From contig NW_027469112.1 in NCBI RefSeq assembly GCF_051020765.1, positions 62,001 to 126,000 on the forward strand: 64,000 bases of DNA. Reading direction: 5' to 3'. The DNA comes from Lasioglossum baleicum (lineage: Eukaryota > Arthropoda > Insecta > Hymenoptera > Halictidae). Positions 37,985 through 50,001 of this stretch are shown in pieces. Each line of letters opens with the position of its first letter. The first letter of the stretch is position 1. A program made the translations under genes and the position numbers. The notes under the pieces are model-generated. The model ran no database searches and was not told the origin of the DNA. It saw nothing but the letters and a program-made list of their open reading frames with translations.

Positions 37985-39938
37985 TGTTACGTCGTCCGAT
38001 ATACGACGTTGGCCTTGTACACACACTATGTATACAAGGTCTGATCTACATAAGATCCATACACCGTCCCCTAGACATAAGAGCATAATATTAAGATTTC
38101 ATTATTCTATTGTTCTAATCCTTATCTCCGTCTCTACCCATCACCATAACTTCACCTTGATCAACACCTTACCTCAGTTTCAACCCATCACCACGACACA
38201 TAATGCAATAAAGTATTGCATCACTCTGGAAGCATCTAGAAGCTTCTAGAAACGTCGAGAAGTCCAAAGACTGCTGCATCAGCAGTCCCACGCTCGTAGA
38301 GGGCAATAGGACAGCCACGAGACTGCAGCGTCAGCAGAAATGCACGTGCAGTCCCCGGGAGCGAAGACGCTGCTGCGTCAGCGGTTCTCCCACTCCGACG
38401 ACTGAAGAACAAAGAGACTGCAGCGTCAGCTATCCCCACTCCGACCGAAGGAGGCAAGGCAGAGCGGACGCTTGCATCAGTCCGCCTTCAGCCAGCGACT
38501 CGCACAGACGTGCCTACCTGGCCTCAGCCGCCAGTCCGGCTTCTTCCGACTTCAAGAGCAGACGTGTTCAGTCTAGCTCCGCGAAAGTGAAGTGTGTCGA
38601 TCCTTCACTCCTAATTCCAATTCCAATTCCAACTCTAACTCAACTCAACTCAAGTCCTAATTCTCATACATTAATCCTACAACATATTACTATATCCATT
38701 ATTCATTAATCCAATTACTACTCCAATTATAATACTACTTACATATTGTATACCAGTGTACTTACCAGTTCTTATTTAATATATCGTTGTTATACCAGTG
38801 CTTCGATCTTGTTATTCTTGTGTTAGTTCAACACCATCTTCCAATTCAGTTCTTGCATCGAATATATTAAACTCGTGACATATCCGGACTTGGTCTAAAG
38901 TGCGCAGTGGAAACGCTGAGCCGCCAATAAGGAATTTGAAGCGAGTCATAGAGAAGTTCTCGTGCCACGTCTAGAATTGGTCTAAAGTGCGCAGTGGAAA
39001 CGCTGAGCCGCCACTATAGACGTGAAGCGAGTTAACTACCAAAAAGGTTAATAACAAGTGGAAGTTCATTTCATTATATATTATTAATATTCCATCATTA
39101 CTATTCCTTACCCATGCGACGCCCACGTCGAGCGGGACGCAAGTATCAACTTGCTAAATTGAGACGCGCGTTGAGAAATAAAGCGGTGCTCGATCAAATC
39201 ATTGCCACTACCGAGTGGACAGAACTTCTGGGAACCACCGAGCACATTCCGTGTGACGCGTCCGATTACGTTTCTGTATACGGTTGCCCTTGCAACCCTC
39301 CTAAAGAGGTCAACCACGCGGACCTCTCGCGAGCTCCGACGCCAGTTCTACATCCGGTCGATCGTCCTGAGGTAATCGACATAGCCGACGACGACAGCCA
39401 AGACACGATCATCGTTCCCAGGGTCCGTTGCCGAATCGTCAGTGACGTCCCTCTGCCAACTCATCAACGTGTCGTCTTGCGGCCAGCATCCAAGGCCACT
39501 AATGTCGTCCCGAACCGAGCAGCAGCAACTCTGCCAGATCTTCCCCACCTCGAGGACATCTGTATAGAAGATCCGATGTACGACACCTACTGTCAGTACC
39601 GCCAGTTCCTGCTGCAACAATATTATTAGGCGTTAATACAGCATTGCGGTGAGTCGTATAATATCTTGTATAATTGCTGAATCCTGTAAACTCACCGTTT
39701 TCGTTGCATCATCTCGCGCGTGATTCTTGTCGGACACTTCTTGTAACCGCGTCGGACGTTCTCTTCTTGACTGCATCCATAGCAATATCGGTTGTCCTAG
39801 TGCATATGACAGCCCGCGGCTGTCTCGGCACGAAAGACCACTCCTCATTTTAATCTTCATATCTCAACCGTCCGTCTGTCACTGTTCTCTTTTCTCTCTC
39901 CTGGTACCTGTAACAAAAACACAGTGACGGACGTGACA
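37985..39938 (+). repeat. 5' LTR of element 5
   Basis: 1954 bp. The first part is like element 1 (CGATATACGACG), the ORF part like element 2: a mosaic LTR. Confidence 0.88.
39114..39629 (+). CDS. LTR-encoded ORF, 171 aa, mosaic variant
   Basis: The N-terminal half matches the element 1 variant (KLRR, CNPPKE) and the C-terminal half the element 2 variant (DRPE, DDDSQD, IVSDVPLPTHQ). This points to recombination between LTR lineages within the ORF. Frame intact. Confidence 0.55.
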   Translation: MRRPRRAGRKYQLAKLRRALRNKAVLDQIIATTEWTELLGTTEHIPCDASDYVSVYGCPCNPPKEVNHADLSRAPTPVLHPVDRPEVIDIADDDSQDTIIVPRVRCRIVSDVPLPTHQRVVLRPASKATNVVPNRAAATLPDLPHLEDICIEDPMYDTYCQYRQFLLQQYY

Positions 39939-40051
39939 AATTTGGCGCAGTCGGTAGGACAACGAAGTGGTCGCCGATATTTGCATTAATAAGCCCCGAC
40001 GCGTGTCAGTACGAAGTTCACATTTCTTAAATCCCATTCATATCTTTCAAA

Positions 40052-41410
40052 ATGTCTCGCCCAATCACGCGATCTCAAAAGGATCTCCGAGCAGATCCTA
40101 ACGCAGACCTTCCTCCAATGACCGAGGAAGAGCTACTCCTTTATGCGCAAGACCTCGCCCGTAGAGAGCAATATCTCAAAGAAGAAACTGATTTTATTGC
40201 CAAATTGCGTCTCAAATATGAAGAAGACGCACAAAACCAAAAGAATATGCTCGACGAAATACGAAAAGAGCTTCATAACATCCAAATCACGAGTCAAACC
40301 CTACGTCAACAATCGCCTACACCAGGCCCTAGTAACGTCTCTAATATGCGGGAACCTTCACCGCCAGAGCCACGCGAAATCCCACAGTATGAACCTACTG
40401 GAAATTTCGCTCTAAAACAAGCCGCCGAGCTTGTCCCTAGATTCGACGGAACTTCGTCTTCCGTCCTACAATTCATACGTGCATGCAAACGCGCGCGTGA
40501 CACCGTACCGGCCACTGCAGAGCGTGCCCTCACAAAATTGCTCTGCAATAAACTCCACGATCGTGCTTATGCCGCTATAGAAGGCCAGCACATATTCACA
40601 ATTTCTGCACTATGCGAGAAATTACGAACAGTACTGGGCCCATACAAATTCGTGGACCAGTACCGTGGCGATCTCGCGAGTGTACTCCAAGCTCCAAACG
40701 AGCACATCTTAGACTTCATCAATCGCGTTAAAGACCTTCGAACCGCGATTCAAGATGCCACAGATATTGGCCTTGATTACGAAGAACTAGATCGCTTCGT
40801 AGTAGATTGTTTTCTACGAGGTCTCCTTCCCCAGCTGCGTGCCGAAGTGCTTCATTGCCCTTCGCGAAATCCTGCCACTGTTTTCGAAGCAGCCATCTCT
40901 GCTTACAGGCAGTATGAGTCAGACCAGACTCGTCGACGAGAACTGATCCGCGAAGAAAAACGAGTCAGCTTCTCTGATAACCGGCCGTATCGCCAGCGTT
41001 CCACGTACGAGTCCCCTCGTGACATTCCAGAGCGAACTCAAGAACGCCGCGATAACAGACCGGACTCGTCTCAGCAGTCCTCGAGAAACTCAAACCGGGA
41101 CTCTTATCGCTCCCCGACGCCGCAACGGCGATGGGAAAATAATCCTCGCGACCAAAACACATACCGCGATGGTCGCACAGATCGCCCCTCAAGCCCTAAC
41201 AAATTTTGCAACTACTGCAAAGTCCCCGGGCACGATATTCACGAGTGCCGTAAGCGCGCTTTTAATAATAATAGGAGGTCGGGAAACGAGTCCGGCCTCC
41301 CGACCGAAGCCAACCCCAGGCGGGAGGCCGCATCTTCAACCCAAACTACAGCCCGCACCCAAACAGCTATCCGGACGAACGACCAGTCCGACGATTCGTC
41401 TCAGCAGTAA
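40052..41410 (+). CDS. gag: Gag polyprotein of element 5
   Basis: 452 residues, with SQTLRQQ and PGPSN in the linker; capsid-like region and CCHC ligands unchanged. Frameshift heptamer at 41281-41287. Confidence 0.88.
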   Translation: MSRPITRSQKDLRADPNADLPPMTEEELLLYAQDLARREQYLKEETDFIAKLRLKYEEDAQNQKNMLDEIRKELHNIQITSQTLRQQSPTPGPSNVSNMREPSPPEPREIPQYEPTGNFALKQAAELVPRFDGTSSSVLQFIRACKRARDTVPATAERALTKLLCNKLHDRAYAAIEGQHIFTISALCEKLRTVLGPYKFVDQYRGDLASVLQAPNEHILDFINRVKDLRTAIQDATDIGLDYEELDRFVVDCFLRGLLPQLRAEVLHCPSRNPATVFEAAISAYRQYESDQTRRRELIREEKRVSFSDNRPYRQRSTYESPRDIPERTQERRDNRPDSSQQSSRNSNRDSYRSPTPQRRWENNPRDQNTYRDGRTDRPSSPNKFCNYCKVPGHDIHECRKRAFNNNRRSGNESGLPTEANPRREAASSTQTTARTQTAIRTNDQSDDSSQQ

Positions 41411-44400
41411 ATCTTGCTGCAGACTCACCAATTCCGCGCGTAAAAATCTCCGCCCCTCAATTACAAAAGAAGTGTGAATTTTTGTTAGACACGGGTTCGG
41501 AGATCAATTTAATTCGTGCGTCAAGTCTAGAACCAAATCTACCTATAGATCATACGAACACTATAGAAGTCCAAGGAATAACCGAGGGATCCATTCCAAC
41601 TCTCGGTCAAATTAAAATACACTTACAGGGTCAAAACCCTATTGAATTTCATGTCTTGGAAGAAAACTTCCCAATTAACATCGACGGAATCCTCGGTTCT
41701 CCCTTCTTCAGAACAGGAGCCGAGATCTCCTTTGCGAATGAATACATTATGATAGGAAACATTCGGGTTCCCTTCTCGAACCCTTGCGCGCCCACGGCTG
41801 AGCCTCGCGATGAATTGGCAGCAGAGGTTATTTCAATGCCTTCGTCTATGACCAACGATCTCGTTAAAACTCCAGCCGCCAAGCGTGAGGAACATTCGGC
41901 AAGGAACGTTCGAGTGTCTTCCTCAAATCCTCGTGCACCCGCGGTCAGACCTTGCAGAGCTCCGGTGACGGAGGTTATTTCAATGCCTCCTCGGGATTCG
42001 ATCGAGTACTCCCTAGAGAAAAACGCCGTGAAAAGCCGGCCGGAATCGAAGGAGACTCGAGAGATATCGGAGTACACTGCGAGAAGTCGGGTCGTGGAGC
42101 GTGAGGATCGAGTCCGAACAAAGACTCCTCCGAAATCCGAAGAATTCGTCCTCGAACCTCGTACCGTTGCGTGCATAGCGGTCGACGTCGAAGGACCTAA
42201 ACAGGGATATATCCGCCGTGTTAATGTAGCGCCGGATGTATTCCTGGGTGACTGCGTCGTCACCAATCGTAAAGGCAAAGCGAGCCTCCGGTGTTTTAAC
42301 ACCTCGTCGGAAAGAGTTTCATTTCGATTGCCCCCATTGGAGATGGAAGAAATCGAGTCGTACTCTTCCGACCTTTCTACTTCCGGGTACTATCCCGACG
42401 TATTCGGTAACCATCCCGACCTTTCTAATTCCGGGAACCATCCCGACGCATTCGGTAACCATCCCGACCTTACTAATTCCGGGAACCATCCCGACGCATT
42501 CGGTAACCATCCCGACCTTACTAATTCCGGGAACCATCCCGACGCATTCGGTAACCATCCCGACCTTACTAATTCCGGGTACTATCCCGACGCATTCGGT
42601 AACCATCCCGACCTTTCTAATTCCGGTAACCAGCCCGACGCATTCGGTAACCATCCCGACCTTTCTAACTCCGGTAACCAGCCCGATCCTTATACTAACT
42701 CCGGTAACCAGCCCGATCTTTATACTAACTCCGGTAACCAGCCCGATTCTCATACTAACTCCGGTAACCAGCCCGATTCTTATTCTAACTCCGGTAACCA
42801 GCCCGATCTTTATACTAACTCCGGTAACCAGCCCGACTTTTATACTAACTCCGGTAACCAGCCCGATCAATTCCAAAACCAACTCCATTCCTACGACAAT
42901 CAAAGATCTTCAAGACCCATATGTAAGCAGGTCTGTTCTATATTGCACAATAAACCCAGTAACAGTTCTAAACCAGAGAAGGATATCAAAGCCTCCAAAG
43001 TAAAAGAACTTCATAAGTTACTTCGAAATCATATCTTTCATGATCCACAGAAACTCGATTCCTTTCAACTTCCATCTGCATGTTGCCATGCGAGGCGAAA
43101 CAAATACGATAAAATTAATCTCTGCGCTACAGCGAAATACGCGTCAGCAAGAAGGAAATATAAATCCGAGTACCCTCGCGATAACGGATACCCCTACCAG
43201 ATTAAACGAGCGAAATACGAAACCTCTGGTCAGCAAAATCTCCTTCCACCACTGGAAGATCAACATATCACATCGCAACACCGCTCCTCCGAAGCAGCAA
43301 TCGCCTCAGAAGACCGTCAGTCCTTAGACACACACGAAACTGTAATCATCCAGCCGATCCAAGTTGCCATCTTACTCTCTATAGCCACGCGAGTGTACAC
43401 CCTCATCGGATACGATTGTGGAGGATCTACACTGAACACGACAACGTTCTCCATCATCGATATTCCTGATTGCGAGCCTGAAGAAATCAAACCCACGGAG
43501 GACTCAGTAAAAATCCAATTGCTGCAACTAGCAGAATTTACTCAGACGAGAGTAATCCAGTGCCACATAGAAATCGACCGCACGATATTCTATTGTGGCA
43601 TGCACTCACATGTTTCCATCGTCACGAACGGACGACAGGAATATTTACTGGCAACCACCAGTGAAACCTGTTCCGAGTTGCAGAAAACCGGAACAATCCT
43701 CATCACTCCGACCGCCCAGGTCACGGGAGTCCAACCCAATTCTACTACATCCCGCAGCCTCACATTGGCGGGAGAACTTCAAAACAACGGGCAATGCGCG
43801 GGAACAACGTACAACGACCCATTCGGCACTTGGACCAGTGTCGTTGTACAGGCCATTGTTCGAATAACCCTGAGGGACTACACAGCAACAGTGAAACTCT
43901 CTACAGGTCAGATCCATCTACAGTCAGGACAAATATGCACCTTCACAAAAGGAAGCTGCCTTGATACGCAAGATGGACATACATTCTGGGACGTCGTTCC
44001 CAATGATTACTGCAAGTTCAATAGCTACGACGTTCTCTACGAAGGACTAGCTACCAGAGTTTCTACAAAGACAAAGTTCTCACCTACATTATATATGGTG
44101 GAATCTGAAGACACCACATTCGCGTTGACAGAATCTGGTCGTACATCAATTTGCGGTTATATTATTATTCGCACGGAGCACCCCAAGCTCTTTATTCTGG
44201 ATACAAGTCTGTCCGGTAAATTCAAGGAACGCACTCACACCATAGTAAACAATCTGGACATATTCACCTACGTGAATAGTAAGTTCATCTACGTAGAAAA
44301 ACATCTGAAAAGTCAACTTACCCAGTTGTACCAGGATGTCATCCGGCAAAAGTGCGAACTGGAGAAACAGGTCCTTCAAAACGCACTAACAATGTTACAC

Positions 44401-45435
44401 TCATCACCTGAAGAAATAGCAGCTGCCATTATGCGAGAACCAGGATTCGTCGCAGTTCCAGCTGGAGAAGTGGTGCATATTATAAAGTGCATTCCAGTAA
44501 CCGTACAAGTTCGGAAAACGGATAAGTGTTTCGATGAACTTCCGATCACTTACCAGAATTCTTCCAAGTTCTTAAAACCAGGAGATCATATTATAGTTGC
44601 CACAGGTACAGAAAAGCCATGCAATGAACTCCTGCCGCCTCTCTACAAAATAAACGGAATTTGGTATCGTTTAACGCCGTCACTCACAGAGACCGTTGCC
44701 CCAGCAACATTACAACCGCTCATCAAACCCACGTGGAAGTACGTAGATCCAACAAATATCGCAACAGGCGGAATCTATTCCCAAGAGGATCTCAACAAAC
44801 TACAGGACCACATCATGTTTCCAGTAGAAAGAGTGGCCGTAATAAATTCTATCGCCCAAGGAGCATCCGGCAGAGATTACGCAACAGGGAACGTTAATAT
44901 GTTCAACCTGCTTGACGAAAACTCCCTGCAACAGATAGCGGAGTCAACAGCACAAAAACTGTGGTCAGGATTCACCACATTTGGTTCAATCAGTGCTGGA
45001 GTGCTAGGAATATATATAGCAATCCGAACAATAAAGACTATCATAAGTACCATAATCAATGGTATTGCATTGCACTCACTTTACGGATGGAGTTTGCATC
45101 TAGCAGTCGCCGTATGGAGCTCCCTCACAAGATTCTTCATCTTCCTGAAGCAAAAGGACAATACTTACACGTATGCAGCAAGATACAGGAAAAGTGCAAG
45201 TGAAAGTGTTAGTGAACAAAGTGATTCCCCACCCACCCTAAACCCCGAGAAAAGACAGTCGAAAAATGAACATTGCGAATACGACTTGTCGGACATTACA
45301 AAACCAGCCCCAGCCCCACGTGCCGACACCGACAACATTTCAGTGCGACCAGTGTTTCGTCCAAATATAGAAAATACTCGCCGAGAACTGTGCTCCCTGC
45401 GCGGAGTACCTCCGGACGATGCGTCGCATGAATGA
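41287..45435 (+). CDS. Protease-minisatellite-envelope polyprotein of element 5
   Basis: About 1382 residues, the longest in the window. The minisatellite (about 42375-42870) has six 16-residue units, one of them a hybrid beginning with the short-unit motif NQPD, and seven 10-residue units. Protease motifs and the envelope module (signal-like stretch, Cys-rich ectodomain, anchor, tail) are intact. The env ATG position is ATC. The tail has Ala instead of Thr before ARYRK. Confidence 0.8.
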   Translation, partial: RVRPPDRSQPQAGGRIFNPNYSPHPNSYPDERPVRRFVSAVNLAADSPIPRVKISAPQLQKKCEFLLDTGSEINLIRASSLEPNLPIDHTNTIEVQGITEGSIPTLGQIKIHLQGQNPIEFHVLEENFPINIDGILGSPFFRTGAEISFANEYIMIGNIRVPFSNPCAPTAEPRDELAAEVISMPSSMTNDLVKTPAAKREEHSARNVRVSSSNPRAPAVRPCRAPVTEVISMPPRDSIEYSLEKNAVKSRPESKETREISEYTARSRVVEREDRVRTKTPPKSEEFVLEPRTVACIAVDVEGPKQGYIRRVNVAPDVFLGDCVVTNRKGKASLRCFNTSSERVSFRLPPLEMEEIESYSSDLSTSGYYPDVFGNHPDLSNSGNHPDAFGNHPDLTNSGNHPDAFGNHPDLTNSGNHPDAFGNHPDLTNSGYYPDAFGNHPDLSNSGNQPDAFGNHPDLSNSGNQPDPYTNSGNQPDLYTNSGNQPDSHTNSGNQPDSYSNSGNQPDLYTNSGNQPDFYTNSGNQPDQFQNQLHSYDNQRSSRPICKQVCSILHNKPSNSSKPEKDIKASKVKELHKLLRNHIFHDPQKLDSFQLPSACCHARRNKYDKINLCATAKYASARRKYKSEYPRDNGYPYQIKRAKYETSGQQNLLPPLEDQHITSQHRSSEAAIASEDRQSLDTHETVIIQPIQVAILLSIATRVYTLIGYDCGGSTLNTTTFSIIDIPDCEPEEIKPTEDSVKIQLLQLAEFTQTRVIQCHIEIDRTIFYCGMHSHVSIVTNGRQEYLLATTSETCSELQKTGTILITPTAQVTGVQPNSTTSRSLTLAGELQNNGQCAGTTYNDPFGTWTSVVVQAIVRITLRDYTATVKLSTGQIHLQSGQICTFTKGSCLDTQDGHTFWDVVPNDYCKFNSYDVLYEGLATRVSTKTKFSPTLYMVESEDTTFALTESGRTSICGYIIIRTEHPKLFILDTSLSGKFKERTHTIVNNLDIFTYVNSKFIYVEKHLKSQLTQLYQDVIRQKCELEKQVLQNALTMLHSSPEEIAAAIMREPGFVAVPAGEVVHIIKCIPVTVQVRKTDKCFDELPITYQNSSKFLKPGDHIIVATGTEKPCNELLPPLYKINGIWYRLTPSLTETVAPATLQPLIKPTWKYVDPTNIATGGIYSQEDLNKLQDHIMFPVERVAVINSIAQGASGRDYATGNVNMFNLLDENSLQQIAESTAQKLWSGFTTFGSISAGVLGIYIAIRTIKTIISTIINGIALHSLYGWSLHLAVAVWSSLTRFFIFLKQKDNTYTYAARYRKSASESVSEQSDSPPTLNPEKRQSKNEHCEYDLSDITKPAPAPRADTDNISVRPVFRPNIENTRRELCSLRGVPPDDASHE

Positions 45436-45501
45436 GTCTGTAATCGAGTGTTGAGCGAGAAATTTCTTCCTTGTAAGAAATTTCTTTTCCGCGTTGGGAG
45501 G

Positions 45502-47455
45502 TGTTACGTCGTCCGATATACGACGTTGGCCTTGTACACACACTATGTATACAAGGTCTGATCTACATAAGATCCATACACCGTCCCCTAGACATAAGAG
45601 CATAATATTAAGATTTCATTATTCTATTGTTCTAATCCTTATCTCCGTCTCTACCCATCACCATAACTTCACCTTGATCAACACCTTACCTCAGTTTCAA
45701 CCCATCACCACGACACATAATGCAATAAAGTATTGCATCACTCTGGAAGCATCTAGAAGCTTCTAGAAACGTCGAGAAGTCCAAAGACTGCTGCATCAGC
45801 AGTCCCACGCTCGTAGAGGGCAATAGGACAGCCACGAGACTGCAGCGTCAGCAGAAATGCACGTGCAGTCCCCGGGAGCGAAGACGCTGCTGCGTCAGCG
45901 GTTCTCCCACTCCGACGACTGAAGAACAAAGAGACTGCAGCGTCAGCTATCCCCACTCCGACCGAAGGAGGCAAGGCAGAGCGGACGCTTGCATCAGTCC
46001 GCCTTCAGCCAGCGACTCGCACAGACGTGCCTACCTGGCCTCAGCCGCCAGTCCGGCTTCTTCCGACTTCAAGAGCAGACGTGTTCAGTCTAGCTCCGCG
46101 AAAGTGAAGTGTGTCGATCCTTCACTCCTAATTCCAATTCCAATTCCAACTCTAACTCAACTCAACTCAAGTCCTAATTCTCATACATTAATCCTACAAC
46201 ATATTACTATATCCATTATTCATTAATCCAATTACTACTCCAATTATAATACTACTTACATATTGTATACCAGTGTACTTACCAGTTCTTATTTAATATA
46301 TCGTTGTTATACCAGTGCTTCGATCTTGTTATTCTTGTGTTAGTTCAACACCATCTTCCAATTCAGTTCTTGCATCGAATATATTAAACTCGTGACATAT
46401 CCGGACTTGGTCTAAAGTGCGCAGTGGAAACGCTGAGCCGCCAATAAGGAATTTGAAGCGAGTCATAGAGAAGTTCTCGTGCCACGTCTAGAATTGGTCT
46501 AAAGTGCGCAGTGGAAACGCTGAGCCGCCACTATAGACGTGAAGCGAGTTAACTACCAAAAAGGTTAATAACAAGTGGAAGTTCATTTCATTATATATTA
46601 TTAATATTCCATCATTACTATTCCTTACCCATGCGACGCCCACGTCGAGCGGGACGCAAGTATCAACTTGCTAAATTGAGACGCGCGTTGAGAAATAAAG
46701 CGGTGCTCGATCAAATCATTGCCACTACCGAGTGGACAGAACTTCTGGGAACCACCGAGCACATTCCGTGTGACGCGTCCGATTACGTTTCTGTATACGG
46801 TTGCCCTTGCAACCCTCCTAAAGAGGTCAACCACGCGGACCTCTCGCGAGCTCCGACGCCAGTTCTACATCCGGTCGATCGTCCTGAGGTAATCGACATA
46901 GCCGACGACGACAGCCAAGACACGATCATCGTTCCCAGGGTCCGTTGCCGAATCGTCAGTGACGTCCCTCTGCCAACTCATCAACGTGTCGTCTTGCGGC
47001 CAGCATCCAAGGCCACTAATGTCGTCCCGAACCGAGCAGCAGCAACTCTGCCAGATCTTCCCCACCTCGAGGACATCTGTATAGAAGATCCGATGTACGA
47101 CACCTACTGTCAGTACCGCCAGTTCCTGCTGCAACAATATTATTAGGCGTTAATACAGCATTGCGGTGAGTCGTATAATATCTTGTATAATTGCTGAATC
47201 CTGTAAACTCACCGTTTTCGTTGCATCATCTCGCGCGTGATTCTTGTCGGACACTTCTTGTAACCGCGTCGGACGTTCTCTTCTTGACTGCATCCATAGC
47301 AATATCGGTTGTCCTAGTGCATATGACAGCCCGCGGCTGTCTCGGCACGAAAGACCACTCCTCATTTTAATCTTCATATCTCAACCGTCCGTCTGTCACT
47401 GTTCTCTTTTCTCTCTCCTGGTACCTGTAACAAAAACACAGTGACGGACGTGACA
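45502..47455 (+). repeat. 3' LTR of element 5
   Basis: 1954 bp, equal in length to its partner, preceded by TTGGGAGG. Confidence 0.88.
46631..47146 (+). CDS. LTR-encoded ORF, 171 aa (3' LTR of element 5)
   Basis: Identical to the mosaic protein at 39114-39629. Confidence 0.5.
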   Translation: MRRPRRAGRKYQLAKLRRALRNKAVLDQIIATTEWTELLGTTEHIPCDASDYVSVYGCPCNPPKEVNHADLSRAPTPVLHPVDRPEVIDIADDDSQDTIIVPRVRCRIVSDVPLPTHQRVVLRPASKATNVVPNRAAATLPDLPHLEDICIEDPMYDTYCQYRQFLLQQYY

Positions 47456-47459
47456 CAGT

Positions 47460-47989
47460 CTAGCTCCGCGATAGTGAAGTGTGTCGATCCTTCACTCCTA
47501 ATTCCAATTCCAATTCCAACTCTAACTCAACTCAACTCAAGTCCTAATTCTCATACATTATTCCTATAACATATTACTATATCCATTATTCATTAATCCA
47601 ATTACTACTTCTATTATAATACTACTTACATATTGTATACCAGTGTACTTACCAGTTCTTATTTAATATATCGTTGTTATACCAGTGCTTCGATCTTGTT
47701 ATTCTTGTGTTAGTTAACACCATCTTCCAATTCAGTTCTTGCATCGAATATATTAAACTCGTGACATATCCGGACTTGGTCTAAAGTGCGCAGTGGAAAC
47801 GCTGAGCCGCCAATAAGGAATTTGAAGCGAGTCATAGAGAAGTTCTCGTGCCACGTCTAGAATTGGTCTAAAGTGCGCAGTGGAAACGCTGAGCCGCCAC
47901 TATAGACGTGAAGCGAGTTAACTACCAAAAAGGTTAATAACAAGTGGAAGTTCATTTTCATTATATTATTAATATTCCATCATTACTAT
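47460..47989 (+). repeat. 5' LTR of element 7, part 2
   Basis: Resumes after the CAGT duplication and runs through the structured repeats to CTAT (47986-47989), 13 bp short of the LTR-ORF ATG, where element 6 is inserted. Confidence 0.85.
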
Positions 47990-49935
47990 TGTCACGTCCG
48001 TCACTGTGTTTTTGTTACAGGTACCAAGAGAGAGAAAAGAGAACAGTGACAGACGGACGGTTGAGATATTATGATTAAAATGAGGAGTGGTCTTTCGTGC
48101 CGAGACAGCCGCGGGCTGTCATATGCACTAGGACAACCGATATTGCTATGGATGCAGTCAAGAAAAGAACGTCCGACGCGGTTACAAGGAGTGTCCCGAC
48201 AAGAATCGCGCGCGAGAGGATGCAACGAGAACGGTGAGTTTACAGGATTCAACAATTATACAAGATATTATACGACTCACCGCAATGTTGTATTAACGCC
48301 TAATAATATTGTTGCAGCAGGAACTGGCGGTACTGACAGTAGGTGTCGTACATCGGATCTTCTATACAGATGTCCTCGAGGTGGGGAAGATCTGGCAGAG
48401 TTGCTGCTGCTCGGTTCGGGACGACATTAGTGGCCTTGGATGCTGGCCGCAAGACGACACGTTGATGAGCTGGCAGAGGAACGTCACGGATGATTCGGCA
48501 ACGGACCCTGGGAACGATGATCGTGTCTCGGCTGTCGTTGTCGTCGGCTATGTCGATCACCTCTGGACAATCGACCGGATGTAGAACTGGCGTCGGAGCT
48601 CGCGAGAGGTCCGCGTGGTTGACCTCTTTAGGAGGGTTGCAAGGGCAACCGTATACAGAAACGTAATCGGACGCGTCACACGGAATGTGCTCGGTGGTTC
48701 CCAGAAGTTCTGTCCACTCGGTAGTGGCAATGATTTGATCGAGCACCGCTTTATTTCTCAACGCGCGTCTCAATTTAGCAAGTTGATACTTGCGTCCCGC
48801 TCGACGTGGGCGTCGCATGGGTAAGGAATAGTAATGATGGAATATTAATAATATAATGAAAATGAAACTCCATTTGTTATTAACCTTTTAGGTAGTTAAC
48901 TCGCTTCACGTCTATAGTGGCGGCTCAGCGTTTCCACTGCGCTCTTTAGACCAATTCTAGACGTGGCACGAGAACTTCTCTGTGACTCGCTTCAAATTCC
49001 TTATTGGCGGCTCAGCGTTTCCACTGCGCACTTTAGACCAAGTCCGGATATGTCACGAGTTTAATATATTCGATGCAAGAACTGAATTGGAAGATGGTGT
49101 TGAACTAACACAAGAATAACAAGATCGAAGCACTGGTATAACAACAATATATTAAATAAGAACTGGTAAGTACACTGGTATACAATATGTAAGTAGTATT
49201 ATAATTGGAGTAGTAATTGGATTAATGAATAATGGATATTGTAATATGTTATAGGAATAATGTATGAGAATTAGGACTTGAGTTGAGTTGAGTTAGAGTT
49301 GGAATTGGAATTGGAATTAGGAGTGAAGGATCGACACACTTCACTTTCGCGGAGCTAGACTGAACACGTCTGCTCTTGAAGCCGGACTGGCGGCTGAGGC
49401 CAGGTAGGCACGTCTGTGCGAGTCGCTGGCTGAAGGCGGACTGATGCAAGCGTCCGCTCTGCCTTGCCTCCTTCGTTCGGAGTGGGGATAGCTGACGCTG
49501 CAGTCTCTTTGTTCTTCAGTCGTCGGAGTGGGAGAACCGCTGACGCAGCAGCGTCTTTGCTCCCGGGGACTGCACGTGCATTTCTGCTGACGCTGCAGTC
49601 TCGTGGCTGTCCTATTGCCCTCTACGAGCGTGGGACTGCTGATGCAGCAGTCTTTGGACTTCTCGACGTTTCTAGAAGCTTCTAGATGCTTCCAGAGTGA
49701 TGCAATACTTTATTGCATTAGTGTCGTGGTGATGGGTTGAAACTGAGGTAAGGTGTTGATCAAGGTGAAGTTATGGTGATGGGTAGAGACGGAGATAAGG
49801 ATTAGAACAATAGAATAATGAGATCTTAATGCTATGCTCTTATGTCTAGGGGACGGTGTGTGGATCTTATGCAGATCAGACCTTGTATACATAGTGTGTG
49901 TACAAGGCCAACGTCGTACATCGGACGACGTAACA
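47990..49935 (-). repeat. 3' LTR of element 6 (minus)
   Basis: 1946 bp, reads TGTCACGTCC at the left and CGACGTAACA at the right on the plus strand. The adjacent interior begins with the reversed CCTCCCAA purine tract. Confidence 0.88.
48300..48818 (-). CDS. LTR-encoded ORF, 172 aa (3' LTR of element 6)
   Basis: Same protein as the 2632 copy (DDNDSRD), on the minus strand. Confidence 0.5.
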   Translation of the reverse strand: MRRPRRAGRKYQLAKLRRALRNKAVLDQIIATTEWTELLGTTEHIPCDASDYVSVYGCPCNPPKEVNHADLSRAPTPVLHPVDCPEVIDIADDNDSRDTIIVPRVRCRIIRDVPLPAHQRVVLRPASKATNVVPNRAAATLPDLPHLEDICIEDPMYDTYCQYRQFLLQQYY

Positions 49936-50001
49936 CCTCCCAACGCGGAAAAGAAATTTCTTACAAGGAAGAAATTTCTCGCTCAACACTCGATCACACA
50001 C

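Larger units (their letters stand above)
37985..47455 (+). mobile_element. Element 5, family-A LTR retroelement, env type
   Basis: LTRs of 1954 bp at 37985-39938 and 45502-47455, flanked by CAGT (37981-37984 and 47456-47459). Inserted into the 5' LTR of element 7 in the same orientation. It has the longest minisatellite of the complete copies; the envelope is near-identical to that of element 1. Confidence 0.9.

Noticed and set aside
42319..42903. Long antisense and +1-frame ORFs over the minisatellite (repeating VTGVSI or LTPVTS patterns)
   Set aside because: Tandem 30- and 48-bp units keep all frames open if one unit is; these lack any flanking domain. The sense frame joins protease to env.
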